Shown here: in pieces, positions 54,620 through 64,000 of the stretch
Layout of the letters: every line of letters begins with the position of its first letter
Position numbering within the stretch: the stretch's first letter is position 1
Source of the DNA: Carettochelys insculpta
Lineage: Eukaryota > Chordata > Testudines > Carettochelyidae
DNA length: 64,000 nucleotides
Direction of reading: 5' to 3'
Assembly (NCBI RefSeq): GCF_033958435.1
Contig: NC_134137.1
Span: 125,503,501 to 125,567,500 of the forward strand
Made by a program: the position numbers and the translations under genes
The notes under the pieces: model-generated
Databases searched by the model: none
Told to the model about the DNA's origin: nothing
The model's input: the letters and a program-made list of their open reading frames with translations, nothing else

Positions 54620-56383
54620 TCTTTCCACAGGTCAGTTTTGGGGTTTTTCACCTTCCTCTACAGCATGATTATAGGGGTCACTTGCAGGCTTAAAATAGTG
54701 TAAGTGGTGGATTCTTTTTAACTTGAAATCTTTAAACCTTGATTTAACGACTTCTGTAAGTTAGTTGGAGGTTGTGGGGTGGTCTATTTTAGGATTTATG
54801 AGTGGCTGGTTGAGGATCTATAGCCTGCAATGTGCAGGAGGTCATACTAGATCACCAAATCATAGAATCATAGAAGAGTAGGACTGGAAGGGACCTCGAG
54901 AGGCCATCGAGTCCAGCCCCCTGCCCTCATGGCAGGACCAAGCACTTTCTAGACCATCCCTGAAAGCCATCTATCTAACCTCTTCTTAAATATCTCCAGT
55001 GATGGAGATTCTACCACCTCCCTTGGCAATTCGTTCCAGTGTTTGATCACCCTGACAGTTAGGAACTTTTTCCTAATGTCCAACCTGAACCTCCCTTGCT
55101 GCAGTTTCAGTCCATTGCCTCTTGTTCTATCCTCAGAGGCCAAAAAGAACAAGTTCCCTCCCTCTGCCTTATGACACCATTTTAGATACCTGAAAACTGC
55201 TATCATGCCCCCCTCAATCTTCTCTTTTCCAAACTAAACAAGCCCAATTCTTTCAGCCTTTCTTCATAGGTCATGTTCTCTAGACCTTTGATCATTCTCG
55301 TTGCTCTCCTCTGAACCCTCTCCAATTTCTCCACATCCTTCCTGAACTGCGGTGCCCAGAACTGGACACACTACTGCAGCTGAGGCCTAACCAGCACAGA
55401 GTAGAGCGGGAGAATAACTTCTCGTGTCTTGTTCACAACACACCTGTTAATGCATCCTAGAATCATGTTTGCTTTTTTTGCAACAGCATCACACTGTTGA
55501 CTCATATTTAGCTTGTGGTCCACTATAACCCCTAGATCCCTTTCTGCTGTACTCATTCCTATGCAGTCCTTTCCCATTCTGTATGTGTGACACTGATTGT
55601 TCCTTCCTAAGTGGAGCACTTTGCATTTGTCCTTATTAAACTTCATCCTGTTTACCTCATCCCATTTCTCCAGTTTATCCAGATCCTTTTGAATTATGAC
55701 CCTATCCTCCAAAGCAGTTGCAACCTCTCACAGCTTGGTATCATCTGCAAACTTAATAAGTGTACTTTCTATGTCAATATCTAAATCGTTAATGAAGATA
55801 TTGAACAGAACCGGTCCTAAAACAGACCCCTGCGGAACCCCACTAGTTATACTTTTCCAGCAGGATTGAAAACCATTAATAACTACTCTCTGGGTACGGT
55901 TATCCAGCCAGGTGTTCACCCACCTTATAGTAGCCCCATCTAAGTTGTATTTGTGTAGTTTATTGATAAGTATTTTATGTGAGCCTGTGTCAAATGCTTT
56001 ACTGAAATCTAGGTATACCACTTCCACCGCTTCTCCCTTATCCACAAGACTCGTTATTCTATCAAAGAAAGCTATTAGATTGGTTTGACATGATCTGTTT
56101 TTAACAAAACCATGCTGGCTGTTCCCTATCACCTTACCACCTTCCAATTGCTTGCAGATGATTTCTTTAATTACCTGCTCCTTTATCTTTCCTGGCACAG
56201 AAGTTAAGCTGACTGGCCTGTAGTTTCCCGGGTTATTCTTGTTCCCCTTTTTATAAATGGGTACTATATTTGCCCTTTTCCAGTCTTCTGGACTCTCTCC
56301 CGTCTCCCACGATTTACCAAAAAGGATTTACCAAAGGATCATAACGGTCCCTTCTGACCTTAAAGCAAATGTCTGTTCTCACT
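54620..56383 (+). mobile_element. Older CR1 3' end, split by a younger CR1
   Basis: Left part 54620-54859 ends cctgcaatgtgcaggaggtc and atactagatcacc; right part 56329-56383 continues ggatcataacggtcccttct. Joined they give the typical CR1 3' end. The younger minus-strand CR1 lies between. Confidence 0.7.
54860..56328 (-). mobile_element. Young CR1 LINE, 5'-truncated, minus strand
   Basis: The 3' end tcatagaatcatag (plus strand) lies at 54860 and the truncated 5' end at about 56328, in the RT fingers. On the minus strand the RT reads [48 protein letters not shown] and KFADDTKL at 55728-56198, then MKFNKDKCKVLHLG, LNMSQQCDAVAKKAN (55371-55712) and RLDIRKKFLTVRVIKHWNEL to 54949. Only a few stops or shifts occur, so it is much younger than the other CR1 copies. 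Short flanks ccaaa occur at 54855-54859 and 56331-56335. Confidence 0.88.
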
Positions 56384-56640
56384 GGCTATGTCTACACTAG
56401 AGAGTTTTGCCAACAAAACTGCATTTTTGTCATCAAAACTCGTGGAGCATCTATACACAAAATGCATTTTGTAGACAGAAACTGTCAACAAAAAGCTCCA
56501 GGAGGCCCTTATGTAGACAGAGCAGATTAAAAGATTGATCCACTTTTATGTATAGACATGACCTGTTGACAGAAGTTTTGTCAGAGCATCTCTTCAGACA
56601 GTAACTTCTGAACACAGATTCTTCTAGTGTAGACATGGTC
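56384..56640. mobile_element. 257-bp MITE of the TGTTGACA (family C) group
   Basis: Termini GGCTATGTCTACACTAGAG and, inverted, GACCATGTCTACACTAGAAG; exact target duplication act at 56381-56383 and 56641-56643. The interior has gttttgccaacaaaact, actgtcaacaaaa and ctgttgacagaagttttgtc words, as in 8732-9143 and the ends of element C. Confidence 0.85.
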
Positions 56641-58268
56641 ACTATGTGCAAATGTGTATGAGCAAATGTATTCCCACTATCATGATATAAAAATGTTACA
56701 GCTGAAATCCACCTTTTCTACACCTCTCAGTGAATGGGAGGTAGCTTTATGTCAGTACAGCCTATTTCTATACTGTATAGATTTCTATACTGTGCAGATA
56801 TAGTACTGTATACTGCACTATTTCGTAGACCAAAATTGATATACTAACAAACACAGAAAAAAGCTATAATGAGTTAATTGATAAACACATTTATTTGTTC
56901 AACAATCTTTAAAGTGTGGACACCTTTCTATGCACTCACACATTTGCTTTTTGTTCGAGCAAAGTCTTCAGCACTTGTCTCCTGAAAACTAAACAATTTT
57001 TCCTGTCCTTCCAACACCTCACAAACTATACTTAATAGAAACAGTATCCCTGTGTGTAGCTTTGGTCAGATAAAGTCATCCCAATGGTGAATTTTCCATA
57101 GGAGTGAATCTTACAAGTAACAGGATTTTCTGGTCACATTTTCCTCCTGCGATTCCCACTTCCTCCTCTGCAGAGGAAATATTAGATTTCCAAAGTAGCT
57201 ACTTGGCTAAGCTGTTTGGTTCTGCCCTACACCTAAACAATGTAATGCCTGCTTGTTAGATCTACTTCTTTTGCCCAGGTCCAAAGTTGTATTTCAGTTT
57301 ACATTCAGTCATTTGATCAGGGGCACAGATTTTCTTTCACAACTAAGGCCCTAGTGGAGGATAACTAACTTGTTTTACAGCAAAAGTCACAGTTGGAAGG
57401 CAGGAACTTTGCCACGTGCATATTAAATGACTAAATTCTTTCTAATGATGGCATACAATGTGCACTTGTCTCAGTGTACCCCAGCAGCAGGTCCATGGGG
57501 AGGTTGAGTAGCTTCTTAAAAGCTAAATTTTTAATATTTGCTGTTGCTTTTATTAAGAGATTGGTTAAAAATAACAGCAACTTCCACACCTCAGCACTTT
57601 CGGACTACAAACCCACTGGGTTCCCTTGCATGCTTTCTGACAGACTGTGTCACTTTCTTCAAATTCTTATTGAATGGCCTTTGGTATGTAATTTTGAAGC
57701 ACCTGCTACTAATCAATTGCTGTGAACCTTTTTTTACACTGCTGTTAGCTAGATAGGAGCTATAAAGTAGGAATATGAGGGAGCGGAATCTGAGCAGAGC
57801 CGCAAACAGCAGTGAATGTGTTCTGGCCATGCATTGCACACACATTACTGGCATGGAAAACATTTGACATTTTTCAGAAGGTTGGTTGACTAGTGCATAC
57901 CTTGGCAAGGCTGAGAGCTCTGCTCTGCAAGGAAATGTGGCTTTTCTGCACATTTAGGCCCTTCTGCAATTGAACCTGCATGGATTGATTGCTGCACCCA
58001 TGTAGCACCCCGGTGCCATGAGGAGGGCTCCCTGTGGCTGTGAACATAAGTCCATGTGAATTCTGTCACACAATCACTTCCAACTTGCTTCAGCTGGTAG
58101 GTTACTGAAGGTTCTCAATGGTTTGTGGCTTAGTAAACTGCAGACTGTGCATAGTAGAGGCCTTTACACCCTGCCCCTTAGGGGTTCTCACTTCCGCTCT
58201 AAGGTCACAGTAACCACCTCTACTTCATGAGATACATCCATTGAGTAGAATCTGGAGTCCCCTTTAGC

Positions 58269-58313
58269 CACTATAACTCTCTATCTCTCTCTCTCCCCTA
58301 TATATATAAGCTC
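58269..58313. repeat. Simple repeat (TC)n then (TA)n
   Basis: ctctatctctctctctcccc followed by tatatatata. Simple sequence. Confidence 0.75.
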
Positions 58314-61300
58314 TGTATTAACCTGCACTCTATCACCCAAAACTCCCAAATAACCAGCATTTTTACCATAAGTAAATATCGTTATGTTTTCTGTAAGTAT
58401 GATGTAGTGAAAGTGAATACAAATAAATACAGTAAATATGGTATAAGTTTACAGTGTAGAATACTACTGTTGTCGGTAAATGAAGTAGTCTGCATACATT
58501 TTTTTTTGTTTCTTAATATCTAATCTTGATTTTCTCTAGTGTTATGTATTGCTAGGTATACCTCTCTATTGTATAGAATATTTGAATACCCAGCAACCTC
58601 CCAGTTCTGGAGCTGCCGGATATGAAAGAGTTTACTATATGTATGGTATTGGTATGCAATACAGATATATAAATCTTATATATTCATTCTATACCATACA
58701 CTGTGGTACAGCTACTATGAATATATACTGTCCATCCTGTATACAGTACAACCATATCTCATTCCACGCATGACTGTAAATCCACTTGCGTAAATTAAAA
58801 AGGGTGAGAGATTTAACAGCTCCTCAGACTCTGTATGCCATTCCCAGTTTTCTGGTTGGTAGCAAGTTTCTCTGTGAAAGAGCCTTCAGTTTAGTTACGA
58901 GAGAACTTGTGTGGGACTAGTCTGCTTCACCTTATTCAATGAACTCATGAGAACATGTAATGTGTTAGTAAGATACACAGGGATAACCTACCTCTTTTCT
59001 TGGAAATCTAGTGCTGCTAGAAACAGCCGATGACATATTTTGGGCCTAATTCCTCTCTGTTACACTAAAGTAAATAAGGAGAAACTCCACTGTAGTCAGC
59101 TGAGTACGGCCTTATAAAAGTGGTCTAACTGAGAGAAGAATCATCGTCTTTCTTTCTGGCTTTGGGTGGGGCTTTCACTGGTTTTCATCTTGCTCCTATG
59201 ATTCCCAGGGAAATAACTATAAAATGATCCTCCTACATACAGTTCTTTTACTGATCCTCATTCTGCAAGCACAGTTCCCAAGAAAATAAGTGTGAGATCT
59301 ACCTCCAGCGTGCAACTTTTAAAAACTGCTTGTTATAGCCCTAGCTCCTGAGGACATAGGGACAACATATGCATTCATTTCCAGTTATACAAGAGATATG
59401 TCACTAATAAAGAATAGTCAACTATGTTGAACAGTGTGCTCTGGATTAGCTGCCTTTGCTCCAAAAGACACACTACTATTATGTATATATAAAGACCCAC
59501 CTCCCTTGAAGTCAACATTTCTGTCACAATTTTTCAAGTATTTTACATATAAAATGATGCAGATTTCCAGATGGACCATAACTATATGCATAGATGCATT
59601 TAATTTGCAATGCTACGACTGACACAGTATAAAATATCCTCAATGCAATACACTCACATGACTGTCAGTTCTGACATGAAGGAATTATCATACACTACAA
59701 CACAGCACATGGAGTTTACCTCCTTTAAAATGTATATTTAACCATGATATAAAACAATGCTAAATGTAAATATGTAGCTGATTTTTTTTATAAACTGTGA
59801 CTAGATGCAAAGTTAGTAAGTTGGAAGACAGAACAATGATATCAAGGGGATGTGGCAAGGTGAACAGAGATTCCAAGAAATCACAAAATAATTCTCATTT
59901 TATCAATTTAAAAACTGTCATTCTTCTGCAAAAACACCACTTCTGTTATTTTCTTAATACGTCACATTTGTAAAAAGGAAATGTGGCATTATTACAGATA
60001 ACTTGATTTCTTTAAAGTACTCCCAAATCTCATTTTACTTGGAAAATATCTCTGAATGACAAAGTACCTAGGGCCAGATCATGCTCTCTGTTACCTTTAG
60101 GCATCCCATATGAGTTCAATACCATCCCTATGGATGCAGCACATAGTTGTCCCTCATCATATGTACAGAAGTGACCAAGCAGCAAAGGCATTTTCATTCA
60201 ACTCTTCTTCCAAACTACTTTGGGATAAAAAATGTGTGATCTGAAGGAAAAAGAGGTGAGTCTTTTAGTCACAAAACTTAGTAGTGAGAAGATAAAAAGG
60301 GTGATGCCAAGATTCCTTCCTAATAGCCACACCAAAAGTCAGAAACTGAAACATGAAGTGGGCCATAAGATGAAAGCACTGCGTATGGAGTAACAAGGGA
60401 GTGCTAGTAACAGAGAGACAGTGTGTGCTAGAAATGCAACTTTTCAGCCCTATACAAAGTATGTTATATTCTCACCTATTGTGTTTATGGAACATATTCA
60501 TATTATTAAACTTCTCTATCACAAAGAGATGTTGTGCATTTTGGTAAGCTAACATGTATATCCATTTGTAACTTTTGCATAGCACTGTGAGGAGGTAAAA
60601 CTCTATATAATGTCACTGTCATGTATTATTGTATACTTACCTTTGTCCTTTTTGTTAAACTTTACAGACAGAATCCTCCTGCCTGTTTGTTTCTTTCAGT
60701 GTTATAATTAAATGTATATTCCTGTAAAAAGATACATTAATCAGGGTAAAAAATTGCACTTCAACTGAGATAAATGTCATCTAAACTATAAACAAGTGAC
60801 AAACTTATTTTTCCTCAGTAAAATATTTCCATATAAGGGACAGCGTAGATTGGTCAGAAAAAGCAATGTGCTTGAAAACCGAGTTAATGCCATAGGTAGT
60901 CCTCTAACTATCTTCCCTTCACGCTTGACACTCCTTCAGAGGGTTAAAAGAGCAGGGTGTTTCCTTTATTGCCAATACCTATCCCAAAAGATGGGGCAGA
61001 AGCAGTAATGGGCCTTTTTGTACAATTTCCTCTGGAATGTGGGCTGGCTGCAGATAGACGCTAGTATTTATTCAGAAAAAAATATTTACTGATATTTCTT
61101 ACAGCTAAACTTTGCAATTTAGTACAAAACATATGAAGACGGCAATGCAGTTAGCCACATTCTGGAGAGTGCTTTTATTTTTTCCCCTATCTCTAATGGG
61201 TGATTGCTTTTTCTGCCTAAACAGCTCAAAAGGGCTATGAAAACTATAGTCCTTAAAAGCTGTTAAATGCTTCTTCAGAGTTTCAATAAAATTCTGCGTT

Positions 61301-61416
61301 ACAAATCTTCTAGTAAAATCTCTAGAGCGTTACAAGCAATACTTACATAAATTTCCGTTAAGTCATTGTTTGTGTGTTTAACACCTAGGAAATAAGGAAA
61401 ATGAATGCAGGTAATG

Positions 61417-61417
61417 A

Positions 61418-61449
<32 letters not shown>

Positions 61450-61471
61450 AAAAAGAAAAGAAAAAGAAAAA
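61417..61471. repeat. (AAAAC)n and A/G-rich tract
   Basis: Tandem aaaac units (61421-61446), then an A-rich run with aaaag. A second short caaaacaaaaa occurs at 61550. Simple sequence. Confidence 0.85.
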
Positions 61472-63838
61472 AACAATGCCCCCCTGCACCAACTCAATCT
61501 CTTTCCCCTTCCTCCCACCCCATGCATACCTAAGAGGCAGTGGGTTAAAAAACAAAACAAAAACCCTTGAACAGCCATGCAGCTATTAAACATATGCCAA
61601 AGTAAACAATAGTGTGAGGGTCTGCCATAGCTTTGCCCTGCAGGTAGACGGCAGGCAGCACAGAAGGAAAGCAATTGGAAAGGAAAAGAGAAAGACAGTA
61701 CAGGATGTGGATGAGCCCTGAGAGCATGAACGGACTGATTTTGATCCTCAAGTCACACCATCAGCCATGCAAAACAGGACATACCTTTCTGGCTTGCTGG
61801 TTCTGTCGGCTGAAACAAAGCAGTCCCATTCTCAGCAGGAGGCCAAATCAAAATGAAATTTTATTTAGTCTGCACTGTCCCCAGATTGGGTTTCAGAATG
61901 ACTGCTTTAGGAGATAGCATGGATGTGGCTGATGCATGCTTTGCATATGAAACTGCAGTAGGAAAAAAATCTACATAATCAAAAAAATCTGTGATGTGTG
62001 TACGGCAAAAACCCCTCAATGTTAGTGAGTCAGTAACAATGGAGGTTTTCAGAAATGACCTTTCTGAATAAAATATACTTTTTGCTAGAAAACAATATTT
62101 TCAATAAACGCCTAATAGATCGTTTTGCACATAGCTATTCAGAAGCTGATTTGAGTGTTTGAAACATGATCAGCATTTATCTGAATGTTTTTAAAAATGC
62201 ATTAGAGTTATGGTTTGGAAGCAAATACGAAGAAAATAGACATCTAAACAGTATTTTTGTGTCTTGCAGTAACAGATTTTGTACCTCAGAATCCTTTAAA
62301 AATGTAATGTTTTGTTTAACCCCCTTCTTACTACAGCATCCAGAGAAAGGCCTAGAAAAGAACATCTGCTTTATGTACCATTAATCTAATGCATGCCACT
62401 TTGCACTACTAAGGAAGGACCCATTTACTTAATTACACTCTTAATTTTGCAGACTATTAATATATATATATAAAAATCATCAACTGATCTCAAAATGCCT
62501 GCATTAGAAGTTAGAAATAACTTATGAGGACAAAGAATAGTCTGCAGAACATGCATGATACAGACCATGTAGTGCCTTTGTTGTCAGTTATGCTGCAAAT
62601 GAGATTTTCAAATAGGATTTGCAGATGCAGGGCATCAACATAGTGCAACATCCTGGAAAGGGAAGTTGTGCACAGAAGTATGTGAAAAAAGAGGCAGAAT
62701 AAAGCCTGTTTGTAAATACATATTATCTGAAGGAAACATTTATCACTGTGTGATTTTGCTCCACCCGTTAGTTGTAACAATGCAATATCACTAATTTTAT
62801 TTAGTACATGTATACATGTGTGCACGTATAAAGCCTGTGTAGAATAAAATAGTACACATATGGTCAATTAACAGATATTTACATGCTAAAACAAGTACTG
62901 TTAATGTACTGAGAGATAAATAAGATGACAAAAAAATTAAAGATATGAGAATTTAACGAGAATAGAGAGCCCAAATAAACAAAAGATAAAAACTTCAAAA
63001 TATAATGAAATTCAGTACAACTTTGATACAACACCATTGGAAATCACTGACAAAAATGCTGTCATGTTCATATATCCCTTGGAGAAATGGTCAGACAATT
63101 TTAGAATTCAATTTTCCTTTCTTTCTAGGCTGGGTTTCAGACTTTCAGTAATATGTAGTAGAGTATTTGTGCTGTAAAATTAATACATGGACTTTCTGGA
63201 ATGTAGCTTCAAACTGTGTACTCCTATGGCTCTTTAAAGCCCGAAATCCAGAAGGAGTAAAGTGCAAAAATATCTCCTCTCTCCCCTTCTTTTGTCTTAT
63301 AACAACTGTGTTTGTATTTCTTCTTAGTTGTAACAATAGTAGTTGGATTAACTATTGTCTTGAATAAGATGCTCTTAGCTATTCTCCAGTTCATACTGTA
63401 TCATATTTATTCTGATACACATCCTGTAGGGAACCTTTGTGTGAACTGAATGAATCTTGATTTTTTTTTTTTTTAAATAAATGCTACTTGTCATAGGGCC
63501 TCCCTCCTTTGTGAAAAAAAAGAAGAAGCTGGTATTCCCAAAATTCAATGCACCTGGCATTCACTTTATACCTAATAAGCATCCGTGAATATGCAAATGT
63601 TCTGTGTCTCCAGTAACCTCATTAATTTATTCCTCAGGCAATCAAAGAATGTGCACCAGTCCTCTGCCACTAATACTGGAAGTGGTACGCCATTCAGCAC
63701 TGCTAGAATCAGCTGAAAGCACATTCTGCATATTGAAAGACTGTTTCATCTTTCTTCCTTCCTTTGCCACTCTAATTCAAACAAAGACTTCCTTCCTCAA
63801 TCTGCCTGGCTGACAACAAAAGTTGAAAAATGCCAAGG

Positions 63839-63840
<2 letters not shown>

Positions 63841-63876
<36 letters not shown>
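63841..63876. repeat. (TA)n microsatellite
   Basis: About 17 tandem ta units. Confidence 0.9.
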
Positions 63877-63878
<2 letters not shown>

Positions 63879-64000
63879 CTATAAAGGCAAATAGTTTAAA
63901 CAAAATTTCAACAGAATTCCAGCTTGAAAACTGTCTGAGTTCCATTATTTATTTATTTGGGAAGTTGGGGGGAGGGCAGGGGTTTGACCTGGCCTCTACT

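Larger units (their letters stand above)
56641..64000. other. About 7.4 kb of AT-rich DNA, no gene seen
   Basis: Apart from simple repeats, no CR1 block, terminal inverted repeat, RNA gene or long frame was recognised. The longest frames are 118-120 codons on the minus strand at 57591-57953 and 62511-62867; they have no domain and are probably chance. This part may be a unique intergenic or intronic stretch next to a host gene outside the window. Confidence 0.5.

Noticed and set aside
1..64000. CRISPR arrays, operons, bacterial regulatory sites, tRNA or rRNA genes
   Set aside because: No regularly spaced repeats with unique spacers, no ribosome-binding context and no cloverleaf pattern were seen; the sequence is vertebrate in character.

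Overview
This window looks like vertebrate nuclear DNA made almost entirely of transposable elements, most likely from a turtle or a close sauropsid relative. That is an inference from the mix: many CR1 LINEs in several age classes, a very high load of PIF/Harbinger elements and MITEs whose termini contain a gTCTACAc core, fold-back repeats with the shared 'acagactaacacggctac' type tail, and a Gmr1-like Gypsy retrotransposon. I find no host exon, tRNA, rRNA or CRISPR array that I can defend. All coding regions are transposon-derived and broken.

Layout. 1-1605: AT-rich, nothing recognised. 1606-6899: a complete but decayed LTR retrotransposon on the minus strand (LTRs 1611-2013 and 6517-6894, 5-bp target duplication gggct). 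Its gag carries a SCAN-like capsid segment and a CCHC knuckle, and its pol order is protease-integrase-RT-RNase H, the arrangement known from Gmr1-like elements. It sits in a half-MITE that resumes at 6896. 7.1-17 kb: MITEs, an unclassified 0.75-kb repeat present twice in direct orientation (9341 and 14644), an old CR1 piece, and a deleted Harbinger (11097-13143) carrying a nested 694-bp MITE (12089-12782). 17-21.3 kb: a nearly full-length CR1 ORF2 followed by a second truncated CR1 that is interrupted by a fold-back repeat. 21.3-28.3 kb: mariner-like MITEs, an inverted second copy of the 694-bp MITE (23560-24241) inside an old CR1, and about 3 kb that looks single-copy. 28.3-32.7 kb: an RTE-like 3' end, a GT-rich minisatellite and a decayed hAT transposase. 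34.5-42.5 kb: one CR1 split first by a 436-bp palindromic MITE and then by a 6.7-kb block of two Harbinger elements fused in opposite orientation. 47.9-52.1 kb: a third, divergent Harbinger with transposase and Myb-like genes. 54.6-56.6 kb: a young CR1 inside an older CR1, next to a MITE. 56.6-64 kb: AT-rich, only simple repeats recognised.

How the parts relate. The PIF/Harbinger elements use two convergent genes, a DDE transposase and a Myb/SANT-like DNA-binding protein that such transposases need. Here the A/B lineage has subterminal TTCGAA palindromes and the C lineage has subterminal tgTTGACAg/tgTCGACAg palindromes. The many short MITEs fall into the same two groups, so they look like deletion derivatives or relatives mobilised by these two autonomous lineages. 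Several have exact 3-bp target duplications, and their insertion into CR1 copies gives a readable relative chronology.
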